The notes beneath the pieces are model-generated. The model saw only the letters and a list, made by a program, of their open reading frames with translations. It was not told the DNA's origin and made no database searches. A DNA stretch of 64,000 bases from Camellia lanceoleosa. Taxonomy: Eukaryota > Streptophyta > Magnoliopsida > Ericales > Theaceae. A program made the translations under genes and the position numbers. Each line of letters opens with the position of its first letter. Positions within the stretch are counted from its first letter, which is position 1. Of the stretch, positions 20,991-43,700 are shown piece by piece. The stretch covers positions 6,444,580 through 6,508,579 of the forward strand of contig CM045758.1 of assembly GCA_025200525.1 (NCBI GenBank), read 5' to 3'.

Positions 20991-22510
20991 ATAATGGCCT
21001 TGTTCAACGTCAAACATTTCAAACATATCAAACATATCAAACCCATTACATACATCTATATATATCAAACATTGTTTAATCAGATTAACTATATATCAAA
21101 CATTGTTTAATCAGATTAAACATTTCAAACATATCAAACCCACCATATCAAACATTTCAAACATATCAAACCCATATCAACATCATCTATATTTTTAATC
21201 AGATTAACCATATCAAACATTTCAAACCCATTCCATATATGATATATATAATACACACAAATACATACATGTTCAACATAAATCATCAAACCCATTTCAA
21301 ATATAATGGCCTTGTTTGGTTTAATCAAAACCATGTTCAACATCAAACATTTCAAACATATCAAACATATCAAACCCATTACATTCAAATTGTTTAATCA
21401 GATTACATATATCAGATTACAAACCCATTAATCAGATTACATATCATCAAACCCATTACATATATCAAACCCATTACATATATGATATATATAATACACA
21501 CAAATACATACATGTTCAACATAAATCATCAAACCCATTTCATAAATCAAAATTATGTTCAACATCAAACATTATCAGATTAACCATATCAAACATTTCA
21601 AACCCATTCCATATATGATATATATAATACACACAAATACATACATGTTCAACATAAATCATCAAACCCATTTCAAATATAATGGCCTTGTTTGGTTTAA
21701 TCAAAACCATGTTCAACATCAAACATTTCAAACATATCAAACATATCAAACCCATTACATTCAAATTGTTTAATCAGATTACATATATCAGATTACAAAC
21801 CCATTAATCAGATTACATATCATCAAACCCATTACATATATCAAACCCATTTCAAACCCATTACATATATGATATATATAATACACACAAACACATACAT
21901 GTTCAACATAAATCATCAAACCCATTTCATAAATCAAAATTATGTTCAACATCAAACATTATCAGATTAACCATATCAAACATTTCAAACCCATTCCATA
22001 TATGATATATATAATACACACAAATACATACATGTTCAACATAAATCATCAAACCCATTTCAAATATAATGGCCTTGTTTGGTTTAATCAAAACCATGTT
22101 CAACATCAAACATTTCAAACATATCAAACATATCAAACCCATTACATTCAAATTGTTTAATCAGATTACATATATCAGATTACAAACCCATTAATCAGAT
22201 AACATATCATCAAACCCATTACATATATCAAACATAATACACACAAACCCATTAATCAGATAACATATCATCAAACCCATTGATCAGATTACAAACCCAT
22301 TAATCAGATAACATATCATCAAACCCATTACATATATGATATATATAATACACACAAATACATACATGTTCAACATAAATCATCAAACCCATTTCAAACC
22401 CATTTCATAAATCAAAATTATGTTCAACATCAAACATTATCAGATTAACCATATCAAACATTTCAAACCCAAACATTTCAGATTAACCATGTTCAACATT
22501 TCAAACTATG
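20991..22510. repeat. Complex tandem array, ~387-bp unit
   Basis: The array is built from short variants of ATCAAACCCATT, CATATCAAACATTTCAAAC and TTAATCAGATTACATAT. The clearest unit is ~387 bp (about 21,482-21,868), repeated almost exactly at 21,869-22,255. An earlier ~375-bp version starting near 21,107 lacks one 12-bp subunit. The segment GATATATATAATACACACAA starts six units or sub-units. Open frames repeated every 387 bp on both strands are by-products of the repeat. Confidence 0.92.
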
Positions 22511-22584
22511 TATATATATGTATACATATATATACATCCAAAATGCAAATTATATATATTATACACACAAATACATACATATTG

Positions 22585-22995
22585 GCTTGAGAGAGAGAGA
22601 GGGGGGTAACCGGGGACGGTGACGGTGATGCTCTGGCTGGGGACAGACTTCGGTCCGGTTCCGGCAGTGACGAACCCCTGTTGACGGCAGAGAGAAGATG
22701 AAGACAGGAAAGCACGGCAAGGGTTGGGTTGGGTTTCGACAGGGAAGCACGGGAATGGGCTTCAATGGAGGTATATATATAGAGAGAGAGAGAGAGAGAG
22801 TGTTCAAAATTTGAAAACAGAAAGAGAGGAGAGGCGTATCTGTGAGAGAGAGAGAGAGAGGGTGTGTGTTGAGAGTGTGCGTTGAAAGAGATGAGAGGGA
22901 GATGTTTTTGACCCTCAGATTAAATCAATTTAATGGTCAAAATTTGAACAAAGGGACAAATGTCTCATCTGCTTTGAAAAATAGAGCTCCCTTTA
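22585..22995. repeat. GA-rich module resembling 18.96-19.27 kb
   Basis: It shares with 18.96-19.27 kb the order: TATATATA-GAGAGA run, TTCAAAATTTGAAA, further GA/GT runs, a sentence-like AATGGTC, GACAAA and GTCTCATC, then GAGCTTCC/GAGCTCCC and TATATAGATA. The GC-rich part at 22,610-22,760 may be coding-derived, but I do not recognise it. Confidence 0.6.
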
Positions 22996-24489
22996 TATAG
23001 ATAACCAAAAAAAATATCTCATTGTGATATTTTGGATAAATTAAAAATAAAAATTCTACCATTTAATATTTGTAACAAAATAATTTTTTTATTTTTTATT
23101 TTATCAATTTAAATTATTTATCTTTTTAGGTTAACTAAAATCGACAAAAAAAATTAAATATTTTTGTTATTAAACTCAATTAAAATATATATTTTAGACA
23201 TTTTATATATATATATTTATATTGAATTTAATAAATAAAATATTTTATTTCATCAACTTTAGTTAACGAAAATAGACAAATAATTTAGATTAAAAAAATC
23301 AAAATATTATTATTTAAATTGATAAAATTAAAATTTTAATACAATAGCCAAACTGTTTTTCTTCTTTTTTTTAATTGTCCCTTATATGGTTGTTGGATAA
23401 TATGAATTGTCTCTTATAATTCTGAAAATTACAAACTCATTGTTAAAAAAATTTAACCAACAAAATTAACACACACAAAAAAAAATGAAAATATAAACTA
23501 ATCTACTATACACTAATAAAATTACATGAATTTTTAACTAAAATATATTTATAGATATCATTACAAATTGTTAATTGATTTAATAATTTATTAATAAATG
23601 TGTAATTTGTTATGCACTTAAAAATTTGAAGGGACGTGATGTGATGTAATTTTTAAAAACATAAGAAGCAATTTGTATTTTAAGTAAATTTCAAGATATG
23701 TATTTGTAATTTAACCATTTTTCGGGTAAATAACAAATATATCCCCTACAATTTGTTTAAAATACAGATTATCTTTGAAAATTTACAAATACTCCCTTAT
23801 TAGAATTTTTTATTTAACTAAATTAATTGGGAAAAAAAGAAAAACTTCTAATTGTTATCCTATACATCAATAAAATTATATGAATTATTAATTAAAATAA
23901 ATTTATGACATCATTAAAAATTATTAATTGATTTGATAATTTATTAATAAAATGAATTATTTGTTATGAAATTTAAAATTTCAAAAGACGGCATGTAATT
24001 TCCAAAATTATATGGAACAATTTATATTTTAAACAAATCTCAAAAGTGTATTTATAATTTATCCTTATTTTTATGGTGTTATCATTGATTATTTGTGAAA
24101 AAATCTTTTGAGGAACTACGTTTATTTAAATATAGCATATGAATAAAATTATAAAAATTTTGAGAGCCAAGTATAAATAATTTTGTATAATCTTCATAAA
24201 TATTATACCTACGCTTAAGGCAAATGTGGACTAATAAATCCGCAAGTCTTATGTTTTAACTTCCCTTACGGGTGGGGTGGATTGGGGGTTGGAGGTCCCT
24301 CTCACAATTTTTTTAAAAAAAATATGGACAACTTTCCACATAAAATTCTCTCAACAACCTACAACACATGATAATAATCCTAACACAGACAATATGCTTT
24401 ACATCCTTCTCCAAGAAAGAGAGTTACAAAATAAATGAATAATAATAATAATGTGGGACACCACATCTTACAATTAATGAAAAATTTGT
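22996..24489. other. AT-rich spacer with a degenerate ~370-bp duplication
   Basis: No gene. The stretch around 23,480-23,720 recurs in diverged form at about 23,840-24,070 (both contain ATTAATTGATTTRATAATTT and a following ATTTGTTATG). It lies downstream of the kinase gene's stop codon and includes its 3' UTR, which I cannot delimit. Confidence 0.5.
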
Positions 24490-34405
<9,916 letters not shown>

Positions 34406-35200
34406 GATAAAACTTAACACAAACTCACTAACCCGGTTGCACAAAAAAATCCAAATGGTATTAACCTTTTTCAACCAGTTAGGTCCAAACCCTTCTCCCC
34501 CATTCACATTTGATTCTTTTGAAATTTGAATTAAACCCAAATTCACAATACCAATTGACCAAAGGTTATTGCTTCAATCAACCCAACAATGAATTTTATC
34601 CAAAAGAATCATATCCCATAAAGAATATACAACTAAAAAACAACAACAACATTGACCATTGAACAACATACAGGTATCTAACCAACCTCAAATCAGCCAG
34701 ATCTCCAAGCAACACGGACCCATATTCCCCAAAGAAAAATAATTACAAATTAACCTCCCAGCTCTCAACCAAAGCCCTAATTGTGACCAAACCAAACCAC
34801 ATTGCTCAAAAACAACAAGATTCAATCAAAATGAATGAAATTAAAACTATGTAGCAAATAAAAAATCTATGGACAATCAGAGTGACATAAATTGAAGATT
34901 TTGGAAAGACTGAGAGAGGAGAGGAGAGGAAAATGGGTTTATTTGGGGGTGGGTTGTTGTTTTTGAATTAAATTGTTTTATGGAATCAAAGAAAACATTT
35001 TTTTTGCTTCTTCTTCCTCCTCCTCTCTTCTTTTTTTTTTTTTTTTTTTGGGATTGATGTTTTGTTTATTTTTTGACAGTGAAGAAAGGAGGACCTTTAC
35101 TTGGCTTTCCCAACCTCAGCCTCCCACGACGTGCCAAATGGGTGTCTGCTTATGCGTTTGCTCGGACCTGTGATTGCATATACTGCCTATATACCCTGTA
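34406..35200 (-). promoter_or_regulatory. 5' leader and putative promoter of the casein kinase gene
   Basis: Sequence upstream of the kinase ATG on the minus strand. It is purine/pyrimidine-rich with GGAGAGGAGAGG near 34,916-34,930 and a T-tract at 35,031-35,050. No TATA box could be assigned with confidence. The leader may contain an intron. Annotated by position only. Confidence 0.35.
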
Positions 35201-36502
35201 AAACAATCATAATAAATAAATAAATAAATAATTATTGTGAAAAAACAGCTTTGGCTATACTTGTAATATTATAACATTATTATTAATTTCATTTATTATA
35301 TAAATTATAAATATTTAAAATTTTTAAAATTATATCATCTCAACTATTAATACATTAATTTATAGAGATAACCCTATTATTGTTTGTTCCTACAAGGCGT
35401 GTATTTGAGTTTGAGGGTTTTTTTTTTTTTTTTTTTTTTTTTAATGGAGATGGGTACATATGACATTCTTGTGTGGGTATCCTCCACCCCATCATGGGTC
35501 AGTTCGGGCCAATGCCTGTCTTAAAATTTTTTATTCTCTATTTGGTTTTAATTTTTTAAAAATTAATTTTTATTTTCACATTATTTTTAAAAATTATTTT
35601 TTAAAAAATACATCTTACTTACATGTATTTAACAAATTAAATATTTATAAAAAATTATTTTAAAAAATCACTAAATACACAAAAATATGAAAATATACTA
35701 AAATTTCTCTTATATTTTTTGTATTTAGTAAATTTTTTTAAGATTTTTTATTAATATTATACTTTTTAGATGTATTTATGTTTGGTGTATCTAAAAATTA
35801 AAAAAATTCTTAAAATATTATAAAAAATTCAGTGAAAACAAAACAAAAAAAATTACAAAAAAAAAAAAATCAATTTTCTGAAAAATAAATCTTGAAAGTT
35901 GAAACCAAACAATCTATTGTTTTTCATTTTTGGGAAACTTACCAATAGATATATACACAAAATTCAAAATCTATTTAGTCTCAAAATAAAATACTTGTAC
36001 TAATTAGTCTTACATATTTTTAATTGTTACTAAAATATCCTCTTTTTTTAATTGAAATACGTTGCTACATCTCACCACTGTCGAACTTCTATCAGCAGTC
36101 ATAGGAGACTCGGAATGTTCAACATTGAGAAGTGATTATCACTAGAAATTCGTGAAGTATAGTTGGGTTCCTTTGGAAGTCGTCGAATGTTGAGAATATT
36201 CTTGAGAAAAATAAATAAATTAAGAAATTAAAAGCAAAAAATATAGCAACATGTGCTAAAAATTGACAAACTAAAGAAGGAAAATAAAGAAAATAAAAAA
36301 AAAAAAAAGAGAAAGAAAAGCGTGAACAACAAGCGGCAACAATAAGAAGAAAAAAAAATTGTTATTTTCAATTTTGTAAGGTTTAAACAAATAATATCAA
36401 TATTGAAAAATCGAAAAGCAAGTTTTGAAACTATAAAATATTATAGTTTCAAAGTATGATTTATTAAGGATTTATCCTTATTAATCAAACTAAAACATGC
36501 TA
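35201..36502. other. AT-rich intergenic sequence
   Basis: No gene seen. It contains an (AATA)n run at about 35,209-35,238, a T-run at 35,420-35,442 and A-rich tracts near 36,290-36,312. It ends at the LTR of element C. Confidence 0.55.
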
Positions 36503-37040
36503 TGTGTGGAGACATAATTTTGAATGACAACCGTGGCGAGAGGTAAATGCAGAACCCGACCAATGTGCCGCGTGTCTGGTCATAGCAAGAGATAATCTCG
36601 GCTAGGCCGAGGTTATCTGCGAAGATACCGGAATCCAGGATAAGCGAATAAGGGACAAGAGTTCTAGAATAAGAAAGGACTTCAGTTTGAATAAAGATAA
36701 GACTCTTAGAGAGTTTATCCCAATCTAACTGGGAGTCTAGGATTAGCATTAGGCCAGAATCCATTGAAGCTAGGCTTCGATTGGGATTAAGTCAGTGTTG
36801 GCTATAAAAGAAAGGCACCCTCGTGGGTCTAAGGTACGCCTTTTGTATTTTGAATAGTGAGTTAAGCACTTTTGCTATCTTTGAGAGATAACTGACTTGA
36901 TCATCGGAGTGCCCCCGAGTGGACGAACTACCATCAGAATCTTTTCTTTTTGTTGACAGGTCGTTCGGGCTTAATTTATTCTGTCAGTGTTCTCCAGCTG
37001 AGTACCTATTTGGCAGTGTGGTCGGAAATTGACACACACA
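36503..37040 (+). repeat. 5' LTR of Ty3/gypsy element C
   Basis: 538 bp, starting TGTGTGGAGACATAATTTTG and ending GACACACACA, so the ends are an inverted TGTGTG/CACACA pair. A TATA box (TATAAAA, 36,803-36,809) lies inside. It is followed at once by ATTTGGTGCTGTCTATGGGA, the primer-binding/leader sequence type of plant Tat-lineage elements, then a gag start 36 bp on. Confidence 0.78.
36803..36809 (+). promoter_or_regulatory. TATA box in LTR C
   Basis: TATAAAA in the context GGCTATAAAAGAAAGG, in the expected place about 300 bp into the LTR. Confidence 0.65.
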
Positions 37041-37075
37041 ATTTGGTGCTGTCTATGGGAACGAAAGAAGAATAG

Positions 37076-37819
37076 ATGGCCAACGACGAACGGAAAGAAA
37101 AGGTTGGGGACGACATCCCTACTGGGAGTGGTAAATATATTGACCTTGACGTCGAGGAAAATAATTGCAACGAAGAAACTCGGGATCCAAATCCTGGAGA
37201 AAAAGACGTCGACAAGGAAGGCGTGCTAAAAGAAATCAAACCGAAGTGGGTATTATAAGGAGGACAACCTCTAGGTATGGAAAGATAGATGCCTGTGGAG
37301 GGACGAAGAGATGAAGGGAATGGCAGACAAATTGGCAAACCTACAAACGGTCGTCAATTTCATGATGCAAAACAACGTCATGCAGCCACCGTTCCCATTA
37401 CAAGACAAGTCGATTCGTGACCAGAACAATGCCGGAAGAGAGGCGGCGGTCCTGTTGCCCTGACGGCGAAATTAAGGGACATTCTCACCGACTTTAGCGG
37501 GAGGTCGGGCATGAGAAATCAACAAGAAGAGAATCCTAGAAGACACGTCGTATCAAAGAAGATGACCCCAAAGAACATCAGCATGTTCAAGAGAAGGAAC
37601 TCTGTTTCAACGCAACTAACGGAGAGAAATCCAAGAGGACTCACAATGACACCGGAAGCAACGCGCCGAAAAGGCTGAAATCTAGAGATAGCCGAGCCCC
37701 TAGACGGACCAAGAAGGATCTGAGGGATTACCTCCAGAGGAAGCAACAAAATGCCAAGGTAACCTCTCCAGTCAAACCGAGAACGTCGTTTTCGGTAGAG
37801 TTAGACAAATTTAAGGCCC
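37076..37819 (+). pseudogene. Gag start of element C, decayed and interrupted
   Basis: The frame opens MANDERKEKVGDDIPTGSGK and runs 60 codons to a stop. Later pieces in other frames include KKDLRDYLQRKQQNAKVTSP just before 37,819. Several stops and frameshifts separate them. At 37,820 the sequence switches abruptly to the start of LTR A, so gag and everything downstream of element C is cut off by that insertion. Confidence 0.65.
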
Positions 37820-38487
37820 TGTAGACACCCCATTTTTGACCGACCTTAAGACTCAGACGTCACCGATTGAGCTCTTGGTGATGTTGCATATTGTGCTCGT
37901 CCTAAGGTTGCGGAGTTTTGGCTGCGAGCCTTGCCTCCGAACTCTTTTATGATTTGCCTCGGTTTGCGAACCAGGCCTAGTTTTCTCTGTTTCTCTTCCC
38001 GAAGGGAGGGAGAGGTCTCGTAGACCATCTCTCAATAGCTGTAGGCTACGTTTCGTGTTCGTAGGCCATTTTTCCCGTTTGGAGCCCGGTTTCCGATTTT
38101 TCGGAGCCGTTGGCCGTGTACCTCGGTTCAGGACCGCCTAACCACCTCCGTTTGCTCCAGTTTTTGGTATACACCTTATTTTCTCCCTTTTGAGGGACAC
38201 TGTGGCCTGATCGACCAACTTCCTGGTCGAACGCCACCTCCGGTGCTTAACAGCCCATTTTCGGGGCCTCAAGCCGCGCGTTTCGGTCCCTGAACCTTCG
38301 TTTTGCATCCGTTTTGGTTCATTTTTTGTGGAGACCTTATTTTCATTGTTAGGAAGCTTGTAGGAGGGTGGGAGGCCAGTAATTATTCTGAAAAGCCAGC
38401 TTTATTTCTTCATCGCTCTCCGTCGCCCGTTTTCCTCACTTGAAAGCCAATGTTGACCACCCCTAGCCCACTTTCTTTGGCCCTAAA

Positions 38488-38760
38488 CCACATATTTGTG
38501 TTGTACACACCTAGGAGGCCACCAATATTGGGTAGCCGACCAATAATTGCACCTGAACCTTTTGAACCTCTCTAAAAAATGGGTTTTTCTCTCTCCTGGT
38601 TCACATTCTCTGGGTTTCAACCACATATTTGTGTTGTACACACATGGGAGGCCACCAATTTGGGGTGGCCGGCCAGCAATCATTCTTGACCCTTTTGACC
38701 CCTGGTCGGCCGGCCATAGGGGGTGGCCGGTCGGCCACCTGAACCTTCTGAACCTGGTCG
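38488..38760 (+). repeat. ~133-bp tandem duplication in LTR A
   Basis: CCACATATTTGTGTTGTACA starts at 38,488 and again at 38,621, each followed by GGAGGCCACCAAT and a GTGGCCGGCC-like stretch. The second half has several overlapping GGTCGGCCGGCCAT palindromic words. Confidence 0.8.
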
Positions 38761-38883
38761 GCCAGAACCCTCTCTCCAAGTGTGTTCCAGCTGTGTAATT
38801 TGTTTCCCCCCAGATTTTATATCAAATTTTGCCTTTAGGAAATTTGAATTTGATTTCCCCCCCTTTCCTTGCCTCTCTCCCTC

Positions 38884-38890
38884 TTTATAA
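38884..38890 (+). promoter_or_regulatory. TATA box in LTR A
   Basis: TTTATAA in CCTCTTTATAACCAGC, ~1.06 kb into the LTR, followed by a sequence resembling an R/U5 leader. Confidence 0.5.
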
Positions 38891-40763
38891 CCAGCACCTC
38901 TCCACCATTTTGAGGGGTTGAAAAATCAGTTGGAGCATTATACACATACCCTCCATATATCTCTCATTCATACCTCCAAACCCTAAGGTTCTTGCACCAT
39001 TTCTACACCACCTCCAAGCCTATCAATCTACACTCTATTCCAGAAACTTGGAGGCTCTTTCTAGAGGCTAGGAGCACCATTCCTTGGTCCAAAAGCTGCT
39101 GAAGACTTAGGCAACAAGGGTAAGCTTCTTTTCCCTCTTTTTTGGCCCTATTTTGCATGCAATCTTAGCCTTTGTTGCTTACATTTTTGGGCTCCGACCT
39201 AAATTGAAAATAGTCATATTTTGAACTCCTTTTCATGTTTGATCAAGGACCTCTTGCTGTTTGAGGTCTCCTACTATCACTTTCCTCTTTAACTCTCTTT
39301 TAGGCCTATTTTTGCATAGTATTTTAGGCTTATTTGTGAGCTGTTTTGGATTTGGTCATAAACTGTAAAATATCTTTTTTTGAGCTCCTATTCAACTTTG
39401 TTTAAGGGCTCTCCTCTGTTTGAGGCCAGAGCTATCACTTGTCTCTTTATCCTCTTTTAGGCCCATTTCTTGCATGATAGTTTAGCCTCACTTGTGTTTA
39501 TTTTGTGACTTGATGTAAACTATAAAGCACCTTGTTTTGAGCCCCTTCAACTTTGTTGAAGGGCTCCTTACCATTGGGGCCAGCTTTTGTCCCTTGTCTC
39601 TATTCTCTCTTTTAGGGCCTTTTTTGCATGATAGATTAGCCCTATTTGTGCTCACTTTTGAGATTTGTAAAGGTTTTTTGACATCATCTTCATGTTTTAT
39701 TAAGGGCATTTTCTTATTTGGGGTCACATGCTTCCTTATCGCTTGATTGTATCCTATTTTGAGCCTTACACCTAAGCTCCAATTGCATGCTTTGTTTGGC
39801 CTTTTAGCCATTGAAATCTAGTGGATTTTCGGTGGCTAAAACATTGCTTTTGAGCCTCCAAATCAGAGGGGTGACCCCTCTCACCTTGACTTGTTTGGTG
39901 GTCATTTTGGCCTTCAAAGAGGCCCTATCTTGCATGCTTTTTGACTGATTTTGGGGCCAATTTGGTGAGTTTGGGACTACCATATTTGATTTTGAGTTGT
40001 ATATACCATGCCAAATGTCTACCTTGTATATGCTTAATAATCCCTTGCATAGCCCTCTAAAGGAGCTCATCATTTTTGCATGTGTTGGCTTCATTTCAGT
40101 GGTTATTTGGGCATATTTTGGCATGTTTTGTTCACTGATTTTTGATGGTTTGGTGAGATTCCACTTGCTTCATATACTTTCCATGTAAACCATGTTTGCT
40201 AGTCAAAGTTGCATGCCATTTTAAGCCATCTTGCTAGCACTTTTTGGCCTTGCTTTAAACTGGAAAAATGCGTGTTTTGGGACTTCCTTGATTCTGTCTT
40301 CATGCTTCATGTTCAAATAATGCATGCTTTGTATAGCTATAAGTCATTCCATGTGCCTAGTTTTGAATTTCGGGGTTCATCTCATGCATCGGGTGCCATA
40401 TTGCCATGTTTCGGGGCTGTTTAGCATCATGATTTAGTGCTAAAATTTGCATGTTTGCATACCATGTTCCATGCCTTGCCATGCTTTGGTAGAGTGGCAT
40501 TTTGTGCCTTAGGGTCAGTCATCGGTTTGCATGCATGTATACACACATTTCGAGTGTCTCATTTTCATCGCATGGCTACTAATGTGAGTGCGGCTAAGGT
40601 CCACTCATGTTGGTGTAAGTCCATTGTGCATTGTGTATGCCATTTCATTTCATAGCATTGTGTATGCTAGGTTGTATGTTAGCGCATTGTGTATGCCATG
40701 TTACCTCGTGCACCGTGCATGCCATTTCATAGCATTGTGCATGTTAGGTTGTATCTTAGTTGC

Positions 40764-43700
40764 TGTAGACACCCCATTTTTGACCTTCCTCGAGACTTGG
40801 ACGTCACCGCTTGAACACTCGGTGATTATCCATGTTTGTGTTAAATCTCGAGTTCCCAGAGGTCTCATGCGCGCCTTACCCAGAGACCTCCTCTAAATGC
40901 ATTAGTGTTCGGTTTTGGCACCAAACACTTGTGTTTTGCCTTGAAAGGCGAGAATGGCTTGTTAGCCATCCCACATCCCAGCCCTCCCTTGTCATCACGG
41001 CTGCATATGTGTGCCACCCATTTATTAGCCATTATTTCTTAAAAATAATGGCGGTCGGCCTATGTTTGGCCGTGTAGCACTTTATTGTGCCGATGACCTA
41101 TTGGTTGGCCGATGACCCTTCTACACCCTTGGGGCTTGGTGCATACAATTTGTTCGGTGGAATGCACCAACACCCTCCCATACAGGGATGACTCTTGTGA
41201 GCCTTTGACCCCTAACCTTCTAGAAGGTTGACCCTTTGGCCAAGCTTCTTGGGGAAGCTTGGCGGTATCTTAGCTTCTCCAAGAAGCCAAGACCCCTTGC
41301 ACCCCTTGATCCTTTCTCTTTAGCTTAGCCATTAAGTTTCTTGGCTTTGTTTTGCCTATATAAGCATCATGCCTCTCCCTTTGTCAAGGGTTAGCCATTT
41401 TGGAAAGAAAACGAGCTCATATATATCTATATATCTATCATATATCCCCTTTCTCTAGATTTTTCCTCTCCCTTCTTGTGTGTGTGTTTTAGGCTTAAAA
41501 GTGCATTTTGACCTTACTTTTGCACTATCGCACACCATTACACCTTGCTCCGAGATTGAGAGGCTTAGAGGGTTGATTCTTGAGCTTTTGGGTGATTTTG
41601 ATCAATAGAAGGTGGCTGGATCATTTGTTCTTCAAGGGTTCTTCAAGGGTAAGTATTTTACTTTAGTTTCCCCAAACTTGCACTAGATTTCTACTGTCTT
41701 GTATGCTGATTTGGGTCTTGTGTGTAACATAAAAAGTCTTATATTTTTGTGCTTAAGAACTTCCATTGAGGTCATTTGTGGTTCGAGTTCAAACTCACCC
41801 TCTTAGGCCTTATTGGCCCTTTGGTGTTTCCTTTGTGAGACTTTGTTTGCTTGAGTGTTTGGTTCCTTTTTCCAATGAAATCGATTGGATTTTTAGTGGT
41901 AAGAGAGGGTTTGAAGTCTTGTATAGGGAGGGACACCCCTTTTCCCTTTGTCCCTCTTTACCTTGGTTTTTGGCTTTAAAAGGCAACATGCATGCTTGCT
42001 TGTTTTTGGCTTCATTTTAGAGTTTTTTTGGGTGTTTTGGATCATGTTATATCTCTGTTTTTGGTTGAATTTGTACCCCCTAGCATGCATCTTATACTTG
42101 CTTTGTAATGCTCAACTTTGCCTAAAATGTGCCATGTGTTTAACCTTGTATATCCTCGTGTTTTAGCTTAGCTTATTGGAGCTTTTGGTCATGATTTGCC
42201 ATGCTTTAGGTGCATTGGCTTGATTTTGCCATGTTTGGCATGCTTGATGAAGTTGCTTTGCATTATGGCTTGTAAGCCTTGAGTATGTGATCCATGAACA
42301 TGCATCGGTTAGGCTATTTAGGTGATTTGGAATCATTTAACATGCTATTTTAGTCCCTATACCATGCTTATATGCCTCCATTCGTCATTTCTTTCATGCT
42401 TTGAAGTGTTGTAATCTTGTGCCTTAAAGGATGATCATTGGGCATGCGTGTATGTTTAGGCATTTGGGCTGCCATATCATTGGATTTTGGGGTGTGTTTT
42501 GGTGCCATGAAGCTCTGTTTTTGGCCTAATAATCCATGCCATAAGTGGTCTTGGAAGTGGTAGTTGAATGCTCCCTTTATGCCTTAATCTTGGGCCCATT
42601 AACTTGCATGCTTATTGAGCATTTTGTCCATGGTTTGAGGCACTTTTGGCCACTGTTTTGGGGTGGATTGAGGTCTGCCCCTTTATGGTTTAAGCCCACT
42701 ATTGCATGCTTGTCTCATGTTCCTTGCATGATTGTTTCACTAGATGTTGTAGCATGATGATCCTATTGCTTAGATTGTCCCTGTTCGCATTGCATTTGCA
42801 CCTTGCATGTTTAGCATTACATACTTGCCATGATAGGTTGCATTGCATTTGACATGCCTTGCTTCTTAGCCTTAGGATGCATTGCTGAGCCATGTTTACA
42901 TAACATGCATTGCATTACTTGGTTTGGGGTGTCAAACCAAGTGTGAGAAATGAGAGGTGTTTGTATTTTAAGTGACAAAACACATCTCAATTCTTATGTC
43001 ACCAAGGCCCTTGACTTTGACATGATAGGGTCTTGATCCTCATTTGTGTGTTGCATTGATTTCCATTGAATTGCAATCTTGGTCTCTTAGGCCATCATGC
43101 ATCAAAATGCATAATTGGTGGCCCAAGGACCAAGGGCCATGCTTCCTTGAGTCCCATACATGATAGGAAACATGGCCATGCTTACATATGCCTAAAATTC
43201 CATGCCATACACTGTCTGTCCTTGTTGCTATAAAAAGCATCTTCTCTGAGAATTTTACGGCCGGCGATATAGAGTGCCGAAGCCATTGGTGTGTGGCCGA
43301 TGACCTCATGGCGTAGATGGACATTTTACATGGCGGTGGCCCTTTCATCGGCCGATGGTGTGAAGCGGTGTGCATAGAAGGTATCACAGGGCTTTGGCGG
43401 TCTTTGGAGGCGGGGCGGTGGCGAGGCGGCAGTGGTATGGTGCGGGTTTTCGGGCAAGACGGATCGAACATGCATCATTACGTGCATCCGTGCGAGCCGA
43501 GGCCCTTCTTTACATTTGATCTAATTTGATGAATAGAATTTTATAATAATTCATTATGTATTTGGATTGTGTTATTGAATTTGTATATTCTTTTAGTCCC
43601 TCGTGTGAGGCGTATTTGTAATAAGTGTGCGTAAGTGTGTGCATGTCTTCCAATCCCGTCTTTCTCCTTTTATTTACACCTTATGATGGTAGATTAGGGC

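Larger units (their letters stand above)
37820..40763 (+). repeat. Long LTR of element A, interrupted
   Basis: Starts TGTAGACACCCCATTTTTGA, the same 5' terminus as LTR B at 40,764, and continues with the related GACGTCACCGMTTGA. A TATA-like TTTATAA is at 38,884-38,890. No open frame has family resemblance; the sequence is rich in TTGCATGC-type words. It stops at 40,763 where LTR B begins, so about 1 kb of its 3' end and the whole internal region of A are absent. Alternatively it is a solo LTR that B then hit. Confidence 0.72.

Noticed and set aside
21134..22160. Repeated open frames on both strands in the 21-22 kb array
   Set aside because: Their identical text every 387 bp follows the tandem repeat and has no protein resemblance.
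20991..22510. CRISPR-like pattern of short direct repeats
   Set aside because: Repeats are low-complexity, abutting and of variable spacing, and the genome is a plant's.
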